Assembly (NCBI GenBank): GCA_947493745.1
Contig: CANLSM010000006.1
Location: 1-64,000, forward strand
Origin: an uncultured Paracoccaceae bacterium
GTDB lineage: Bacteria; Pseudomonadota; Alphaproteobacteria; Rhodobacterales; Rhodobacteraceae
DNA: 64,000 nucleotides
Direction of reading: 5' to 3'
Shown here: positions 16,379 through 24,963 of the stretch, in pieces
Position numbering within the stretch: the stretch's first letter is position 1
Layout: every line of letters begins with the position of its first letter
Program-made: the position numbers and the translations under genes
The notes under the pieces: model-generated
The model's database searches: none
Told to the model about the DNA's origin: nothing
What the model saw: the letters and a program-made list of their open reading frames with translations, nothing else

Positions 16379-16648
16379 ATGCAGGATCAAGACCCCAATC
16401 TGGTGACATCCGGGCTGTCGGGACAGATTTCCAAGGATGGGATCTCGGTCGAATTGTGTATCTATTGATTGGAGACCGACACGAGTTGGACTTTGGAAGT
16501 GGTCAATGCCCAGGGAACATCTCTTGTCTGGGATGATCTGTTTCTGACGGATCGGGCCGCGCACGAGGCTTTTCTGCAGGTCGCTGACCGTGAGGGCATG
16601 AGCGTGTTTCTCGATGATGGCAATGTTGTGCCATTTCGACGGAAGTAA
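16379..16648 (+). pseudogene. Small conserved-looking gene interrupted by in-frame TGA
   Basis: The ATG follows GAGAGGGGGC. Codons 1-29 and 31-89 read as one continuous protein across a TGA at 16466-16468, ending with TAA. The first half reads MQDQDPNLVTSGLSGQ... VELCIY; after the stop, LETDTSWTLEVVNAQG... VWDDLFLTDRAAHEAFLQ... GNVVPFRRK. I recall related Rhodobacteraceae proteins with Arg at the interrupted position (CIYRLE), so a CGA-to-TGA change is the simplest explanation. Selenocysteine is unlikely because no other sign of it is seen. It is directly downstream of the H-NS gene. Confidence 0.65.
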
Positions 16649-16832
16649 CACTTCAGACTTTGCCTGGTCTTTTATTCACGCCACCCAAGGGCAGCCCCGT
16701 CAACTCTGACTGCAAACCGAACGACATTGCCTTCCGCAGACCAACTTACGCTGCCAATACCGTGGCCGCTGCCAGGTTGGAAATAGGAGCCCTATCGGAC
16801 CTTCTGAAGTTTTTAATGCTCTGATCGTAAGG

Positions 16833-17519
16833 TCACCGAAGTCGGACCCGTACCACCTCAACCTGCCCGTGCCGAAACACGCGACCTCCAAATTCGTCAA
16901 TCAGTTGAGCACGGTTTGTAAATCCCAAGGCCTCAACAAGGGCTGTCGGGATCGTATCTGGGTTCAGGTGTCTTTTGCCGGATTGAACCGTCAGAAGAGG
17001 CTCAACTTGTGACCGTCTCTCGTCATCCATCCCCAACCCCGCCAACGCATCAGCCACAGTTTCAAAAGGACTGCCGGTTCTTTGCATCAGAAGCCTCTCA
17101 GTGAAGTCAGCGCCATTGATCGGATCAACCGCTTCAAACAGCAACCGAATGATTTCTGGCGCGCCTGCATTGAGGTCAATCAATCCGCCGATATCCTGTG
17201 CTGAGACGCTGATCAGATTGCTTCTATGCTCGACGTCAAATGGGGTTCCATCAAGGTCTGGAACAACAATCGCCGATTGACCGGAGGATCCCAGCATCGC
17301 ATCCGCAACAAGCGGACGCAGTTGTGCCAGTGCGGCCTGGGCGCTCAGTTGCCGCTCAGTTTCAGTGCTCAGCCTTCGTAAAGTCAATTGCGGTGTCAGC
17401 AGAGACTGCGTGACTGTCGCGTAGAGCATCAACACGATGGCAAGACTGATGAGCACAACAATCAGAGAAAATCCGTTTCGGGTTTCTCTCGGCTGTCTCG
17501 ATCCATAGGTTGGGACCAT
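16833..17519 (-). CDS. gspK: Type II secretion minor pseudopilin GspK
   Basis: From the ATG at 17519 (an upstream ATG at 17555 is possible) the protein has 228 residues, shorter than the ~300 of classical GspK. It has a prepilin leader ending NG before FSLIVVLISLAIVLMLYATV, then a soluble domain with a helix-hairpin-helix-like region (SAQDIGGLIDLNAGAPEII; GSPFETVADALAGLGMD) typical of GspK. GspK caps the pseudopilus tip with GspI and GspJ. Gene start overlaps the divergent prepilin peptidase start by two bases. The C-terminal part (RAQLIDEFGGRVFRHG... VVRVRLR) matches the terminal strands of the family. Confidence 0.8.
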   Translation of the reverse strand: MVPTYGSRQPRETRNGFSLIVVLISLAIVLMLYATVTQSLLTPQLTLRRLSTETERQLSAQAALAQLRPLVADAMLGSSGQSAIVVPDLDGTPFDVEHRSNLISVSAQDIGGLIDLNAGAPEIIRLLFEAVDPINGADFTERLLMQRTGSPFETVADALAGLGMDDERRSQVEPLLTVQSGKRHLNPDTIPTALVEALGFTNRAQLIDEFGGRVFRHGQVEVVRVRLR

Positions 17520-18054
17520 GTCGACACGTGCTCTGATATTGTCACTGACACTCATTTATGCAGCACTCTTGCTGGTTGCTTCTGGGGCACTGCCAATACC
17601 AGTCGTCATTGGCTCTCTGGGTCTTGCAGCGTGCCTCATATGGGTGAGTGTAGTGGATATCCGTCAGTGGGTAATCCCTGATCTGGCGAATGCAGCAATC
17701 CTCGCACTAGGACTGATGACGGTTGGAACCATCATCCCGGATCGTTTACCTGAGCACTTGCTTGCAGCCGGGCTTGGCGGCGGGTTGCTCTGGATTGTAT
17801 CCGAGGGGTTCTATCGCTGGCGGGGATTTGAGGGCCTGGGATTGGGGGATGCCAAGCTCTTTGGCGCAGGCGGTATCTGGGTCGGGCTGGCCGGATTGCC
17901 CTCGGTATTGCTGATGGCATCCGTTGCAGGCGTAGCATTCGGAATGCTCGTGACCCGGAAGAAAGAGGGCCTTCGATCTGTCGCCATACCCTTCGGCCCG
18001 TTTCTGGCGATTTCCATCTGGATCGTTTGGCTTTATGGTTCTTTCATTGGATGA
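17518..18054 (+). CDS. gspO: Prepilin peptidase (A24 family), lacking the methylase domain
   Basis: A 178-residue membrane aspartyl protease with about six helices. Two catalytic Asp motifs are visible: VSVVDIRQWVIPD (about residue 45) and GLGLGDAKL (about 108), the GxGD signature. It processes the leaders of the pseudopilins encoded beside it. The N-terminal Cys-rich N-methyltransferase domain of classical PulO/PilD is absent, as in other short A24 peptidases (CpaA-like), so the pseudopilins may not be N-methylated by this enzyme. The ATG is shared with the divergent gspK start region. Confidence 0.85.
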   Translation: MSTRALILSLTLIYAALLLVASGALPIPVVIGSLGLAACLIWVSVVDIRQWVIPDLANAAILALGLMTVGTIIPDRLPEHLLAAGLGGGLLWIVSEGFYRWRGFEGLGLGDAKLFGAGGIWVGLAGLPSVLLMASVAGVAFGMLVTRKKEGLRSVAIPFGPFLAISIWIVWLYGSFIG

Positions 18055-18067
18055 ACTGGCTTGGTTG

Positions 18068-18499
18068 ATGCATATGACACCGTCAAAAACACGTCGCCGA
18101 AACGCTGGCATCTCCTTGCTGGAGATCATGGTCGTTCTGGGTATTATGGCACTCGTCATCGGTGTGGTGGCCCCACGGGCCATCGACTATTTCGGCCGCG
18201 CAAAGTCGCAAACCGCCGGTATTCAGATGCAGCAGATCAAGGGCGGGCTGCAATTAATGTATGTCGATATCGGGCGCTATCCGACCGAGGCCGAAGGATT
18301 GGAGGCGCTGGTCAATGCGCCTGCTGCAGCAACAGGGTGGCACGGGCCCTATCTGGATACCAATGAGGGATTGATCGACCCTTGGGGACGTCGCTATCTC
18401 TACCGTTTTCCGGGCGCGGATCGCGCCTTTGATGTGCTCAGCCTGGGCCGGGACGGTCAGGTTGGCGGTAGCGGTGAGGATGAGGATATCAGCCTCTGA
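18068..18499 (+). CDS. gspG: Type II secretion major pseudopilin GspG
   Basis: A 143-residue protein (ATG 18068 or 18074; the frame is open upstream to 18035, inside the peptidase gene). The type III leader is processed between Gly and Ile of AGISLLEIMVVLGIMALV. The GspG features follow: QQIKGGLQLMYVDIGRYPT, GLEALVNAP, WHGPYLD, and the calcium-site loop DPWGRRYLY with a C-terminal LGRDGQVGGSGEDEDI. GspG polymerises to form the pseudopilus piston. Its 3' end overlaps that of the convergent gspJ by 43 bases. Confidence 0.9.
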   Translation: MHMTPSKTRRRNAGISLLEIMVVLGIMALVIGVVAPRAIDYFGRAKSQTAGIQMQQIKGGLQLMYVDIGRYPTEAEGLEALVNAPAAATGWHGPYLDTNEGLIDPWGRRYLYRFPGADRAFDVLSLGRDGQVGGSGEDEDISL

Positions 18500-19056
18500 T
18501 CGGCCATCTTACCGGGTTTCAGGACAATGGGCGGCCAGGCTCGCCCATTGGCACGCAACGCCTCTATCTTGATGAGTTTTGGCGGGGCTGGGCCAGGCCA
18601 GGTCTCATGCCAAGCACGCTCCTGTCGGGCCTCGATCTGGCCAAAATAGAGAAAGCGGATGTTTTTGAGCTGATCAGCGAGCGTTTGGGACACATGTGCC
18701 TGCCCATCCAGAGCCCTGAGCAGCGCCAGATCAGTACGCCCATTCCGTTGTTCGGTCTCAACAGAGACATCAAAGCGCGCTGCCGCCCCTGCCACACGCG
18801 CAAGCCCTTGCCATGAGAACCTGTCTTGGCCGCCAACAAAAACCGCGTCGCCTTTTCTGTCCCAACTTTCCACGATCTGGCGCAATTCGTATCGCACAAT
18901 GGCCTGATCACTTGTATCGGAGAGATTTGCACCCTGCTCCCAGACCCGCCGGGAAAAATCCATTGAGCCTGCAATCAGAACACTCATGATGGCCAGCAAT
19001 GCAAGCGAGAGCAAAAGCTCCAGATAGGTGAAGCCGGAATTCAGGGGTCGTCTCAT
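18457..19056 (-). CDS. gspJ: Type II secretion minor pseudopilin GspJ
   Basis: A 199-residue protein with a prepilin leader (RRPLNSG|FTYLELLLSLALLAIMSVL) and a soluble beta domain. The segments RVWEQGANLSDTSDQAIVRYELRQIVE and LLRALDGQAHVSQTLADQLKNIRFLYFG fit GspJ. The start overlaps the gspI stop by four bases, so it is translated from the same message as gspI and gspF. In T2SS the GspI-J-K complex forms the tip that contacts substrate. Subfamily is assigned from order and size; sequence similarity among minor pseudopilins is low. Confidence 0.75.
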   Translation of the reverse strand: MRRPLNSGFTYLELLLSLALLAIMSVLIAGSMDFSRRVWEQGANLSDTSDQAIVRYELRQIVESWDRKGDAVFVGGQDRFSWQGLARVAGAAARFDVSVETEQRNGRTDLALLRALDGQAHVSQTLADQLKNIRFLYFGQIEARQERAWHETWPGPAPPKLIKIEALRANGRAWPPIVLKPGKMADQRLISSSSPLPPT

Positions 19057-19442
19057 GGTTTCGGGCGCAGAAAGATGGTGTCCAGTTCCGCCAACCTTCG
19101 TCCGCTTGTATCGTCAACTGTCAACTCCAAACGGTACTGACTTATCAGTCGATCATACCGCGTGATATGGAGCGGCGGTTGCGGGACCACGCTCAGCTGC
19201 CAGGCCCAGGTGTCCTGATAGAGACCGGACGCGGGGATTTTGTTCGGATCAGACTCGAGCAGGGCTTCATCAATGAGCCCGCGTCCAAACTCGACGGCCT
19301 CATAGCGCTCCACCGCCGTGATCGCGCCAGCGCTCGATCCGATATAGGAGCGATAGACCGCGCCAAGAACCAGGCTGAGAATGGTGAACGCCACCAGTGT
19401 TTCCAGCAGGCTGAACCCATGATCTGTTCGGCGGGATCTCAT
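19053..19442 (-). CDS. gspI: Type II secretion minor pseudopilin GspI
   Basis: A 129-residue protein with leader RRTDHG before FSLLETLVAFTILSLVLGAVY, followed by a short soluble domain (VERYEAVEFGRGLIDEALLES; TWAWQLSVVPQPP). The small size and its position between gspF and gspJ fit GspI, the core of the pseudopilus tip. It overlaps gspF by four bases upstream and gspJ by four downstream. A separate gspH gene is not present; either the function is dispensable or one of these pseudopilins covers it. Confidence 0.75.
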   Translation of the reverse strand: MRSRRTDHGFSLLETLVAFTILSLVLGAVYRSYIGSSAGAITAVERYEAVEFGRGLIDEALLESDPNKIPASGLYQDTWAWQLSVVPQPPLHITRYDRLISQYRLELTVDDTSGRRLAELDTIFLRPKP

Positions 19443-20662
19443 TGAAAGGCAAGCTCGTTGATATCGAGCATCGCTGTGACGACCGAGAGCATCACGAAGC
19501 CGATGCTCAGACCGATGACCAGTGTCAGGGTTGGTGTCAGGATTTGCAGCAGGCGTTCGCGTTTCCGATCCGAGATGCTCTCGTATGTGTCAGCCAACGT
19601 GGTCAACATTCGAGGCCAGTCATTGGCTTCCTCGGCGGCCTTCAGGATGCTTGGGAGGGATTTTGGCAACCAGATATGATCGAAAGCCGGGGCAATGGGT
19701 TCCCCGGTCTCAGATCGCTCAATAGCCGCACTCGCAGCCACCCCGACCGGCCCGATAGCCCCCTTTGCTGTATGTTTGAATGCCTGTGGCAGTGGAACGC
19801 CGCTTTCGATCAACAAAGACAGGCTTCTGGCCATCTGTGCCACATCTGAACTTATCAGTTGATCCCGAATGAGCGGCAGATAGCGCATCCAGAGCCCGAT
19901 TTTTCGGCGCATCGAAGGCTGCGACAAAACTCCCAGGAAACCGAAGCCAATTGCGGCAGCGATGATAGCCACGGCAACGCCACGTTCTCGCAGAAAGTCG
20001 TTCAGGGAAAACAAAAGGCCCAGAACCGGATTGGGTTCTATATCTGCAGAGACAAAGATCGGCTGCAGCGCTGGTCCCAGAAAGAAGACCAGAACACCAA
20101 AAAGCGCCAGTCCAGCCAGGATCAGGATGCCTGGATAGACAAGTGACGCACGGAGTTTCGATTGCGCTTGAGCCCGGGCGCGCAAGGCAATGGCTGCCTT
20201 TGAAAGAACGTCCGGCAATCGGTTGGAGGTGTCCCCCAGGCGAATGATCTCAAGAAGGTCATCTGGCAATACCTTCCCAAGCCTGGCGAAGGCCTCCACG
20301 GTTGAGCGCCCGGTCATCAATTGCGCATGGGCTTCTTGCAGCCCGGCTTGCAAAGCCTTGTGCGGCTGGCTGTCTGCGGTCAGTGAAAGGGCCTTGGGCA
20401 GAGGGAACCCGGCTTGCAGGAAGGCAGACAGCATATCGCAGAACTGCGCAACTGCCGCCAGCGGGGCTTTGCGGCCTGAGAACTCGATGTCCCGCCGCCA
20501 CCAGCTTTGCTCTGGTAGTACGGTTTCCGCACCAACTTGCACCGGCACCAGCCCCCGGTTTCTCAGATATTGATGCGCCTCCGATACGCTCAGCGCCTCA
20601 ACAGAACCTGTCTCGGTGGTCCCATCGCTGGTGTAAGCCTGATAGCTGTATTCCGGTGGCAT
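19439..20662 (-). CDS. gspF: Type II secretion inner-membrane protein GspF
   Basis: A 407-residue platform protein of standard length. The N terminus (YSYQAYTSDGTTETGSVEA) is typical for GspF/PilC. Two homologous T2SSF domains (about residues 70-190 and 270-395) each end in membrane helices; a third hydrophobic segment lies near 218-238. GspF sits in the inner membrane and couples the GspE ATPase to pseudopilus growth. It lies 12 bases after the gspD stop and overlaps gspI, consistent with one long transcript from gspL to gspJ. Confidence 0.9.
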   Translation of the reverse strand: MPPEYSYQAYTSDGTTETGSVEALSVSEAHQYLRNRGLVPVQVGAETVLPEQSWWRRDIEFSGRKAPLAAVAQFCDMLSAFLQAGFPLPKALSLTADSQPHKALQAGLQEAHAQLMTGRSTVEAFARLGKVLPDDLLEIIRLGDTSNRLPDVLSKAAIALRARAQAQSKLRASLVYPGILILAGLALFGVLVFFLGPALQPIFVSADIEPNPVLGLLFSLNDFLRERGVAVAIIAAAIGFGFLGVLSQPSMRRKIGLWMRYLPLIRDQLISSDVAQMARSLSLLIESGVPLPQAFKHTAKGAIGPVGVAASAAIERSETGEPIAPAFDHIWLPKSLPSILKAAEEANDWPRMLTTLADTYESISDRKRERLLQILTPTLTLVIGLSIGFVMLSVVTAMLDINELAFQ

Positions 20663-20674
20663 TGTTGGACCCCG

Positions 20675-22720
20675 TCAATCGAAGAGACCGTCCAGTGAAT
20701 GTTGTCTCGACTGGATGCCGGTCTGCAAGACCTCGTTTGGGCCTGCCAGCTTTTCGCGCCAGTATGAGGTCACATTGGCCGCATCGGCTGCGTTGTTGAC
20801 CACGCGCGGGCGGATCAGGATCAAAAGCTCGGTGCGCTCAATGCCGCTGTCACGGGTGCGGAAGGCTGCCCCCAGAACCGGCACGTCGCCCAGACCCGGA
20901 ACCTTGGTGGTGGTGGTCTCATCTCGCTCCTGAATGATGCCGCCAAGAACCATTGTGGCACCATTCCCGACAACCACGCTGGTGCGGACGCTGCGTTGTC
21001 GGATTGTGGGCGAGTCAATGCCGGATGTAGTGGTTGCCACGACGTCACTGACTTCCTGCTCGATATCGAGCACCACCTGACCGCTATTCCCAATCCGGGG
21101 CCGGACAGTCAGGATGATCCCGGTGTCTCGATAATCAATTGTGGTGACCACAGGTGCATCGGGATCCTCGACACCTTGTGCGTTGCGGGTGGCAATCGGA
21201 ACCTGATCGCCGATGCGCAACTCGGCTTCCTGATTGTTGAGCACGGTCAGCGTCGGCGACGAGACCACCTTGACGTCGGTGATGCTGGCCAGCGCACTGA
21301 GCGCCACCCGGTCATTGCCATTGGAAAACACAGTCGAGAAGCCCGGGAAGACCGATCCCACTGCACCATTGGCAAGATCAGAGAACGTGTTGCTGAAGCG
21401 CCCGCTTTCAAAGAACCAGCGCACCCCAAGCTCCAGATCATCATTCAGGGTCACCTCGGCGATTGTGGCTTCCAGAAGCACCTGGGAAGGCGCTGAATCC
21501 AGTTCGGCAACAATACGTTTGATCTCTTCGTGTTCCTTACGCAGTGCGCGTGCAATGATCGTATTGCGGTCGTCGTCGGCGATGATCTGGAGTTTGCCGC
21601 TGTCCACAGGTGAGACAAGCGGTCCGTCCTCTCCGTTGATCGGTGTGCTGGCAATTTCAGTTCCAACCCCGAGAACTTGCGCCAGCAATGGTGCGAGCGA
21701 TTCCGCGGACCGGTTCTGCAGCGGATAGGTTTGCGTATAGCGCCGGGCACTGCCTGCTGTGCGGTCCAATTCCCGTATCCATCCTTCCGCATCACTGAGG
21801 TAATTGGCGCGTTTGGAAATAACCAAAATCGACTTAAGCCGGGGATTGGGCAGAAACTCGATCACCCCATCCAGAGCGCCACCTGCGCCACTGTCAAAAA
21901 TCGCCGCCAGTTCCTCACTCACAGCTTCAGGCTCAGCGGCCTCAAGCCGAACGAGCGCTGTTGACTTGCCCTTCAACACATTGACATCGAAAAGATTGAG
22001 CGCATCAATCGCCGATTGAATGTCACCGCGTGATCCGGTCAGAAGCAAGTGGTTGCGTTTTGGGTCGGTCACAATGCCAAGATCCTGACCGACAACAGCG
22101 CGCAGCAAATCCGCGACTTCATCTGCTGCGATGAACTTAAGCGGGGCGACCACAATCGGGTTGTTTCCCACAACGGGTCTGGATGCTGACTGGATCTGAC
22201 GCCTGGCACCAGCGGTGGAGACAATTTTAAGCAAGCTGCCTTCGCTCTCCAGCCGCGCGCCATTGACTTCCAGAGCCCTGGTGAAGAGCTCCAGCAGGGC
22301 GGCGCGTTCAATCGGTCCGGTCGTTTGCAAGGTAATCCGCGATTCCAGGCCGTCCTCAATGACAAAGGGCTTTTCAAGCATATCGGCCAGCACGGCTTGC
22401 GCTGCCGCAGGCAGGCTCGCATTGACCAGATTCATCTCGACTTTGCCACCGCTGACCGGGATGACCTGCGCCCGCCCGTCCGGGTTACGGCGCAGGAATT
22501 CCTCATTGAGAAAACTGTCCGAGCCGATTTGGCGCGCAACACCAGTGCGATCATTTCCCAGATCCTGAAACCCGGAGGAAAACCCGGATCGGCCGCTGCT
22601 GCCACCCAGATTGCCGCCACTATTGTCAAAAGCGGTTCTGTTGCTGCTGTCTGTCGTCTCGCAGGCCGCCAGTGTTAGAACGCTTGCGCCAATCAGCACA
22701 ATATCTCGGAGGGTGCCCAT
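20675..22720 (-). CDS. gspD: Type II secretion secretin GspD (lipoprotein signal)
   Basis: A 681-residue protein. The signal ends in a lipobox LAAC with Cys20, so this secretin appears lipidated. N-terminal N0-N3 repeats span about 90-400 (for example KFIAADEVADLLRAVVG and TYPLQNRSAESLAPLLAQVLG). The C-terminal secretin domain contains VPGLGDVPVLGAAFR and the final TELLILIRPRVV signature. It forms the outer-membrane channel. No GspS pilotin gene is seen, and the lipid anchor may make one unnecessary. The gene is 39 bases or more downstream of the GspC/N-like gene in the same operon. Confidence 0.9.
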   Translation of the reverse strand: MGTLRDIVLIGASVLTLAACETTDSSNRTAFDNSGGNLGGSSGRSGFSSGFQDLGNDRTGVARQIGSDSFLNEEFLRRNPDGRAQVIPVSGGKVEMNLVNASLPAAAQAVLADMLEKPFVIEDGLESRITLQTTGPIERAALLELFTRALEVNGARLESEGSLLKIVSTAGARRQIQSASRPVVGNNPIVVAPLKFIAADEVADLLRAVVGQDLGIVTDPKRNHLLLTGSRGDIQSAIDALNLFDVNVLKGKSTALVRLEAAEPEAVSEELAAIFDSGAGGALDGVIEFLPNPRLKSILVISKRANYLSDAEGWIRELDRTAGSARRYTQTYPLQNRSAESLAPLLAQVLGVGTEIASTPINGEDGPLVSPVDSGKLQIIADDDRNTIIARALRKEHEEIKRIVAELDSAPSQVLLEATIAEVTLNDDLELGVRWFFESGRFSNTFSDLANGAVGSVFPGFSTVFSNGNDRVALSALASITDVKVVSSPTLTVLNNQEAELRIGDQVPIATRNAQGVEDPDAPVVTTIDYRDTGIILTVRPRIGNSGQVVLDIEQEVSDVVATTTSGIDSPTIRQRSVRTSVVVGNGATMVLGGIIQERDETTTTKVPGLGDVPVLGAAFRTRDSGIERTELLILIRPRVVNNAADAANVTSYWREKLAGPNEVLQTGIQSRQHSLDGLFD

Positions 22721-22759
22721 AATATGCTCTTTTTTTATTCTTTGGACACAACCTACAGG

Positions 22760-23314
22760 CTATTGCGCGAAGGGAACAGTAAAAACATGTGGCCCCTGCT
22801 CAAAGGTCAGCGCGCTGTGATTGATGGTTGTCAAGGTCCAGCCGGATGTTTGAAACCCGCGATTTGCCCAGACTTCCTCGCCTGAGCCCTGGTCCCGAAC
22901 CAAAACGGCCTCTTGCCCATCCAGTTCCTTGCGACCGAGATAGGAGATGGCCGGTTCTTCGGGCCTCGGTTCCGTTCGCGCCGGTTGAACTTCGGGTTTT
23001 GCGGCCACTGTGACAACCGGCGCAGGCTTGACAGCCTCTAAAATGGGTTCCGCTGGACGGCGGGTGTCTCGAAAAAGCGGGCGGTCGAGGATCGCTGAGA
23101 GGTCCTCGGTCTCCAAACTTTCAATTGAAATGGAAAGCGGTTCAGGATCACTTGGTGCATTTGCATCTGCCCGTTGGATGCTGTTGGGCGTCTCGCCCGC
23201 AGATAAGTTCCCTGGGTCTATAGCCTTTCCCGGATCGACTTGGGTAAGCGCCACAGCCAGTCCGGTGCAAGCCAGCAGAAATGCAGGTGGCGGGATCAAA
23301 TCGCGCAAGTTCAT
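22760..23314 (-). CDS. GspC/GspN-like inner-membrane connector
   Basis: From the ATG at 23314, overlapping the gspM stop as ATGA, the protein has 184 residues. There is one membrane helix near the N terminus (PPPAFLLACTGLAVALTQV), a long Pro/Glu-rich linker and a conserved ILDRPLFRDTRRPA motif at about residue 78, seen in short T2SS 'protein N'/PilP-like components. The C-terminal ~60 residues form a beta domain (ISYLGRKELDGQEAVLVRDQGSGEEVW). It lacks the PDZ domain of classical GspC. The likely role is linking the inner-membrane platform to the secretin. Confidence 0.6.
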   Translation of the reverse strand: MNLRDLIPPPAFLLACTGLAVALTQVDPGKAIDPGNLSAGETPNSIQRADANAPSDPEPLSISIESLETEDLSAILDRPLFRDTRRPAEPILEAVKPAPVVTVAAKPEVQPARTEPRPEEPAISYLGRKELDGQEAVLVRDQGSGEEVWANRGFQTSGWTLTTINHSALTFEQGPHVFTVPFAQ

Positions 23315-23844
23315 TGGGCGTCCACCGGGCGGACCAGCCCCCAAAGCTCGAATTGTGCATAGACGGTCGTGCCTGCAACATCCGTCGCATTTGTTGGGCG
23401 TGTGCGCAATTGCAGGCGTTCAATGCGCAGCGGCGGGTCATGCGCTTCCAGGGACGCCAGCAAGGGCGCTATGTCTTCCAGCAATCCATCCGCCTCAATC
23501 GCCAGGGCGAACTTGGAGTATTCACCAACAGCCTTGGCAGGGCGCGTGGAAATCGAACTGAGTGTGACCCTGTTTTCACGCGCGGAGGCAGAGACGACCG
23601 ACTGAATTCTCGAAAGTGTGAGAGCGGGCGTCTCCGCAGTCCAAAAAGCACTTTCTGGCAGACCCTCTTCAGGCGTAATGGCCGAGAGATTGGCGATTTG
23701 GGTTCGGGCAAGATCACGTTGGGCCAGTAGGCGGTCTCTTTGCGCGGCAAGCGCGTCTGATCTTGCCCAAAACGGCTGCAGGACCAGCGACCAGAGCAAG
23801 GCTGCCGTAACCAGGATCGGCGCAAGAAACAGTAAGAGCTTCAT
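23311..23844 (-). CDS. gspM: Type II secretion protein GspM
   Basis: A 177-residue bitopic protein: one N-terminal helix (LLLFLAPILVTAALLWSLVL), a coiled coil (SDALAAQRDRLLAQRDLARTQIANL) and a C-terminal ferredoxin-like domain ending in paired strands (LRIERLQLRTRP, VYAQFELWGLVRP). This is the GspM/PilO layout. GspM pairs with GspL in the inner-membrane platform. It overlaps gspL by four bases and the GspC/N-like gene by four, so translation is coupled. Confidence 0.8.
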   Translation of the reverse strand: MKLLLFLAPILVTAALLWSLVLQPFWARSDALAAQRDRLLAQRDLARTQIANLSAITPEEGLPESAFWTAETPALTLSRIQSVVSASARENRVTLSSISTRPAKAVGEYSKFALAIEADGLLEDIAPLLASLEAHDPPLRIERLQLRTRPTNATDVAGTTVYAQFELWGLVRPVDAQ

Positions 23845-24902
23845 GGGCTCGATCCGGACATGAGCCGCTCCAGATCAAAGCGCAACTGAAACCGTTCCTT
23901 GCCGCTGCGGACATCCCGGGCCGATGGCGCTGTCATCTGTGTATTTGCCGCCCAATCCTCCCGCTCAATTGTTTCGATCACCTCTGCCGATGCGCCTGAC
24001 GTAAACCCGGCAATCAGGACGTTCTGACCGGAAATGGTCAACTCAGACACCCATGTCTCATCACCAAGAACTTGGCTGAGCGTGGACAGAACAGACACAC
24101 GCCCCGCTGCCGCCTCAAGCGCATCATAGGCGAGTAGATCCGAGCCCCGTGCCGACTTGGCCGCATCGAGTTCTGTTCGCAATGCGACCGATCGCTCGGT
24201 CAGGTTCGAGACCTCTTCTTGCAAGGTAGCGACCTGAGATGAAAGGCGGGTTTGCTTTTGAAGCTGCGTTGTCGCCACGACGCCAATGGCCCCCGCAGCA
24301 ATCAAAAACGTCGCTACCCCCCAACGCCGGGCCGGTCGGTCTGTGATCCGGCGTCCATCAAAAAGAAGAGGCGCCCCGGGGGCTTTGGCAACCCGGATCG
24401 TCCGCACCGCCCCGCCCCAATTGAGCAATGCGTCTGCAAGTGCTTCCAGATGGGTTTTCTTCAACAGATACTGGGTTGCATAGACGGTCTTGCCATCGGT
24501 TTTCCAGCGGGTTTCGGCCGTCAAAACCTCGGCGGCCGGAAATGGTAGCGCATTTTCAAGATCAAGTCTCAGAATCTGCGCGGCATCCTTCAACCCTGCA
24601 CGGGGCACCCACACCTCCCGGGAAAACAGGCTGTCAGGATTGCAAACAACATCAATATTGCCAAGCTGCGCCTTGGGGCGAAGTTGTGTCGCCAGCTCAG
24701 CGATGATCTCGGTCTCGTTTGCGAGAGACGCAGTGGAGACGACCAGGGAAGCGCTCCGGCCCACCGGATGTTTGGTGAGCGTCAGCTTTCGGGCAGGTGC
24801 GATCCGAAGTCCGGGCAGGAAGAGCCAGTTTGGCAGACAGTCCGACGCGGCTTCAAGCCATGCGCGCCACCATTTGGCGTTGCCGTTTTCTCCCAATCTC
24901 AT
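23841..24902 (-). CDS. gspL: Type II secretion protein GspL
   Basis: A 353-residue protein combining an N-terminal cytoplasmic actin-like region (about 1-190, with the EVWVPRAGLKDAAQILRLDLENALPF motif of PilM/GspL) with a membrane helix (about 202-222) and a coiled-coil plus PilN-like periplasmic domain (SVLSTLSQVLGDETWVSELTISG). GspL recruits the GspE ATPase to the membrane. It is the first gene of the minus-strand T2SS operon; its start lies 61 bases from the divergent gspE start, so the short gap must contain promoters for both. Confidence 0.8.
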   Translation of the reverse strand: MRLGENGNAKWWRAWLEAASDCLPNWLFLPGLRIAPARKLTLTKHPVGRSASLVVSTASLANETEIIAELATQLRPKAQLGNIDVVCNPDSLFSREVWVPRAGLKDAAQILRLDLENALPFPAAEVLTAETRWKTDGKTVYATQYLLKKTHLEALADALLNWGGAVRTIRVAKAPGAPLLFDGRRITDRPARRWGVATFLIAAGAIGVVATTQLQKQTRLSSQVATLQEEVSNLTERSVALRTELDAAKSARGSDLLAYDALEAAAGRVSVLSTLSQVLGDETWVSELTISGQNVLIAGFTSGASAEVIETIEREDWAANTQMTAPSARDVRSGKERFQLRFDLERLMSGSSP

Positions 24903-24963
24903 GCGCAGATCTATACCAGAAGTTGAACTTGCATCACCAGTCGTATTTAGATGTCAGGCGTGG

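Noticed and set aside
16466-16468. Selenocysteine at the in-frame TGA
   Set aside because: No SECIS-like hairpin was evident after the TGA and the equivalent residue is remembered as Arg; a nonsense mutation is simpler.
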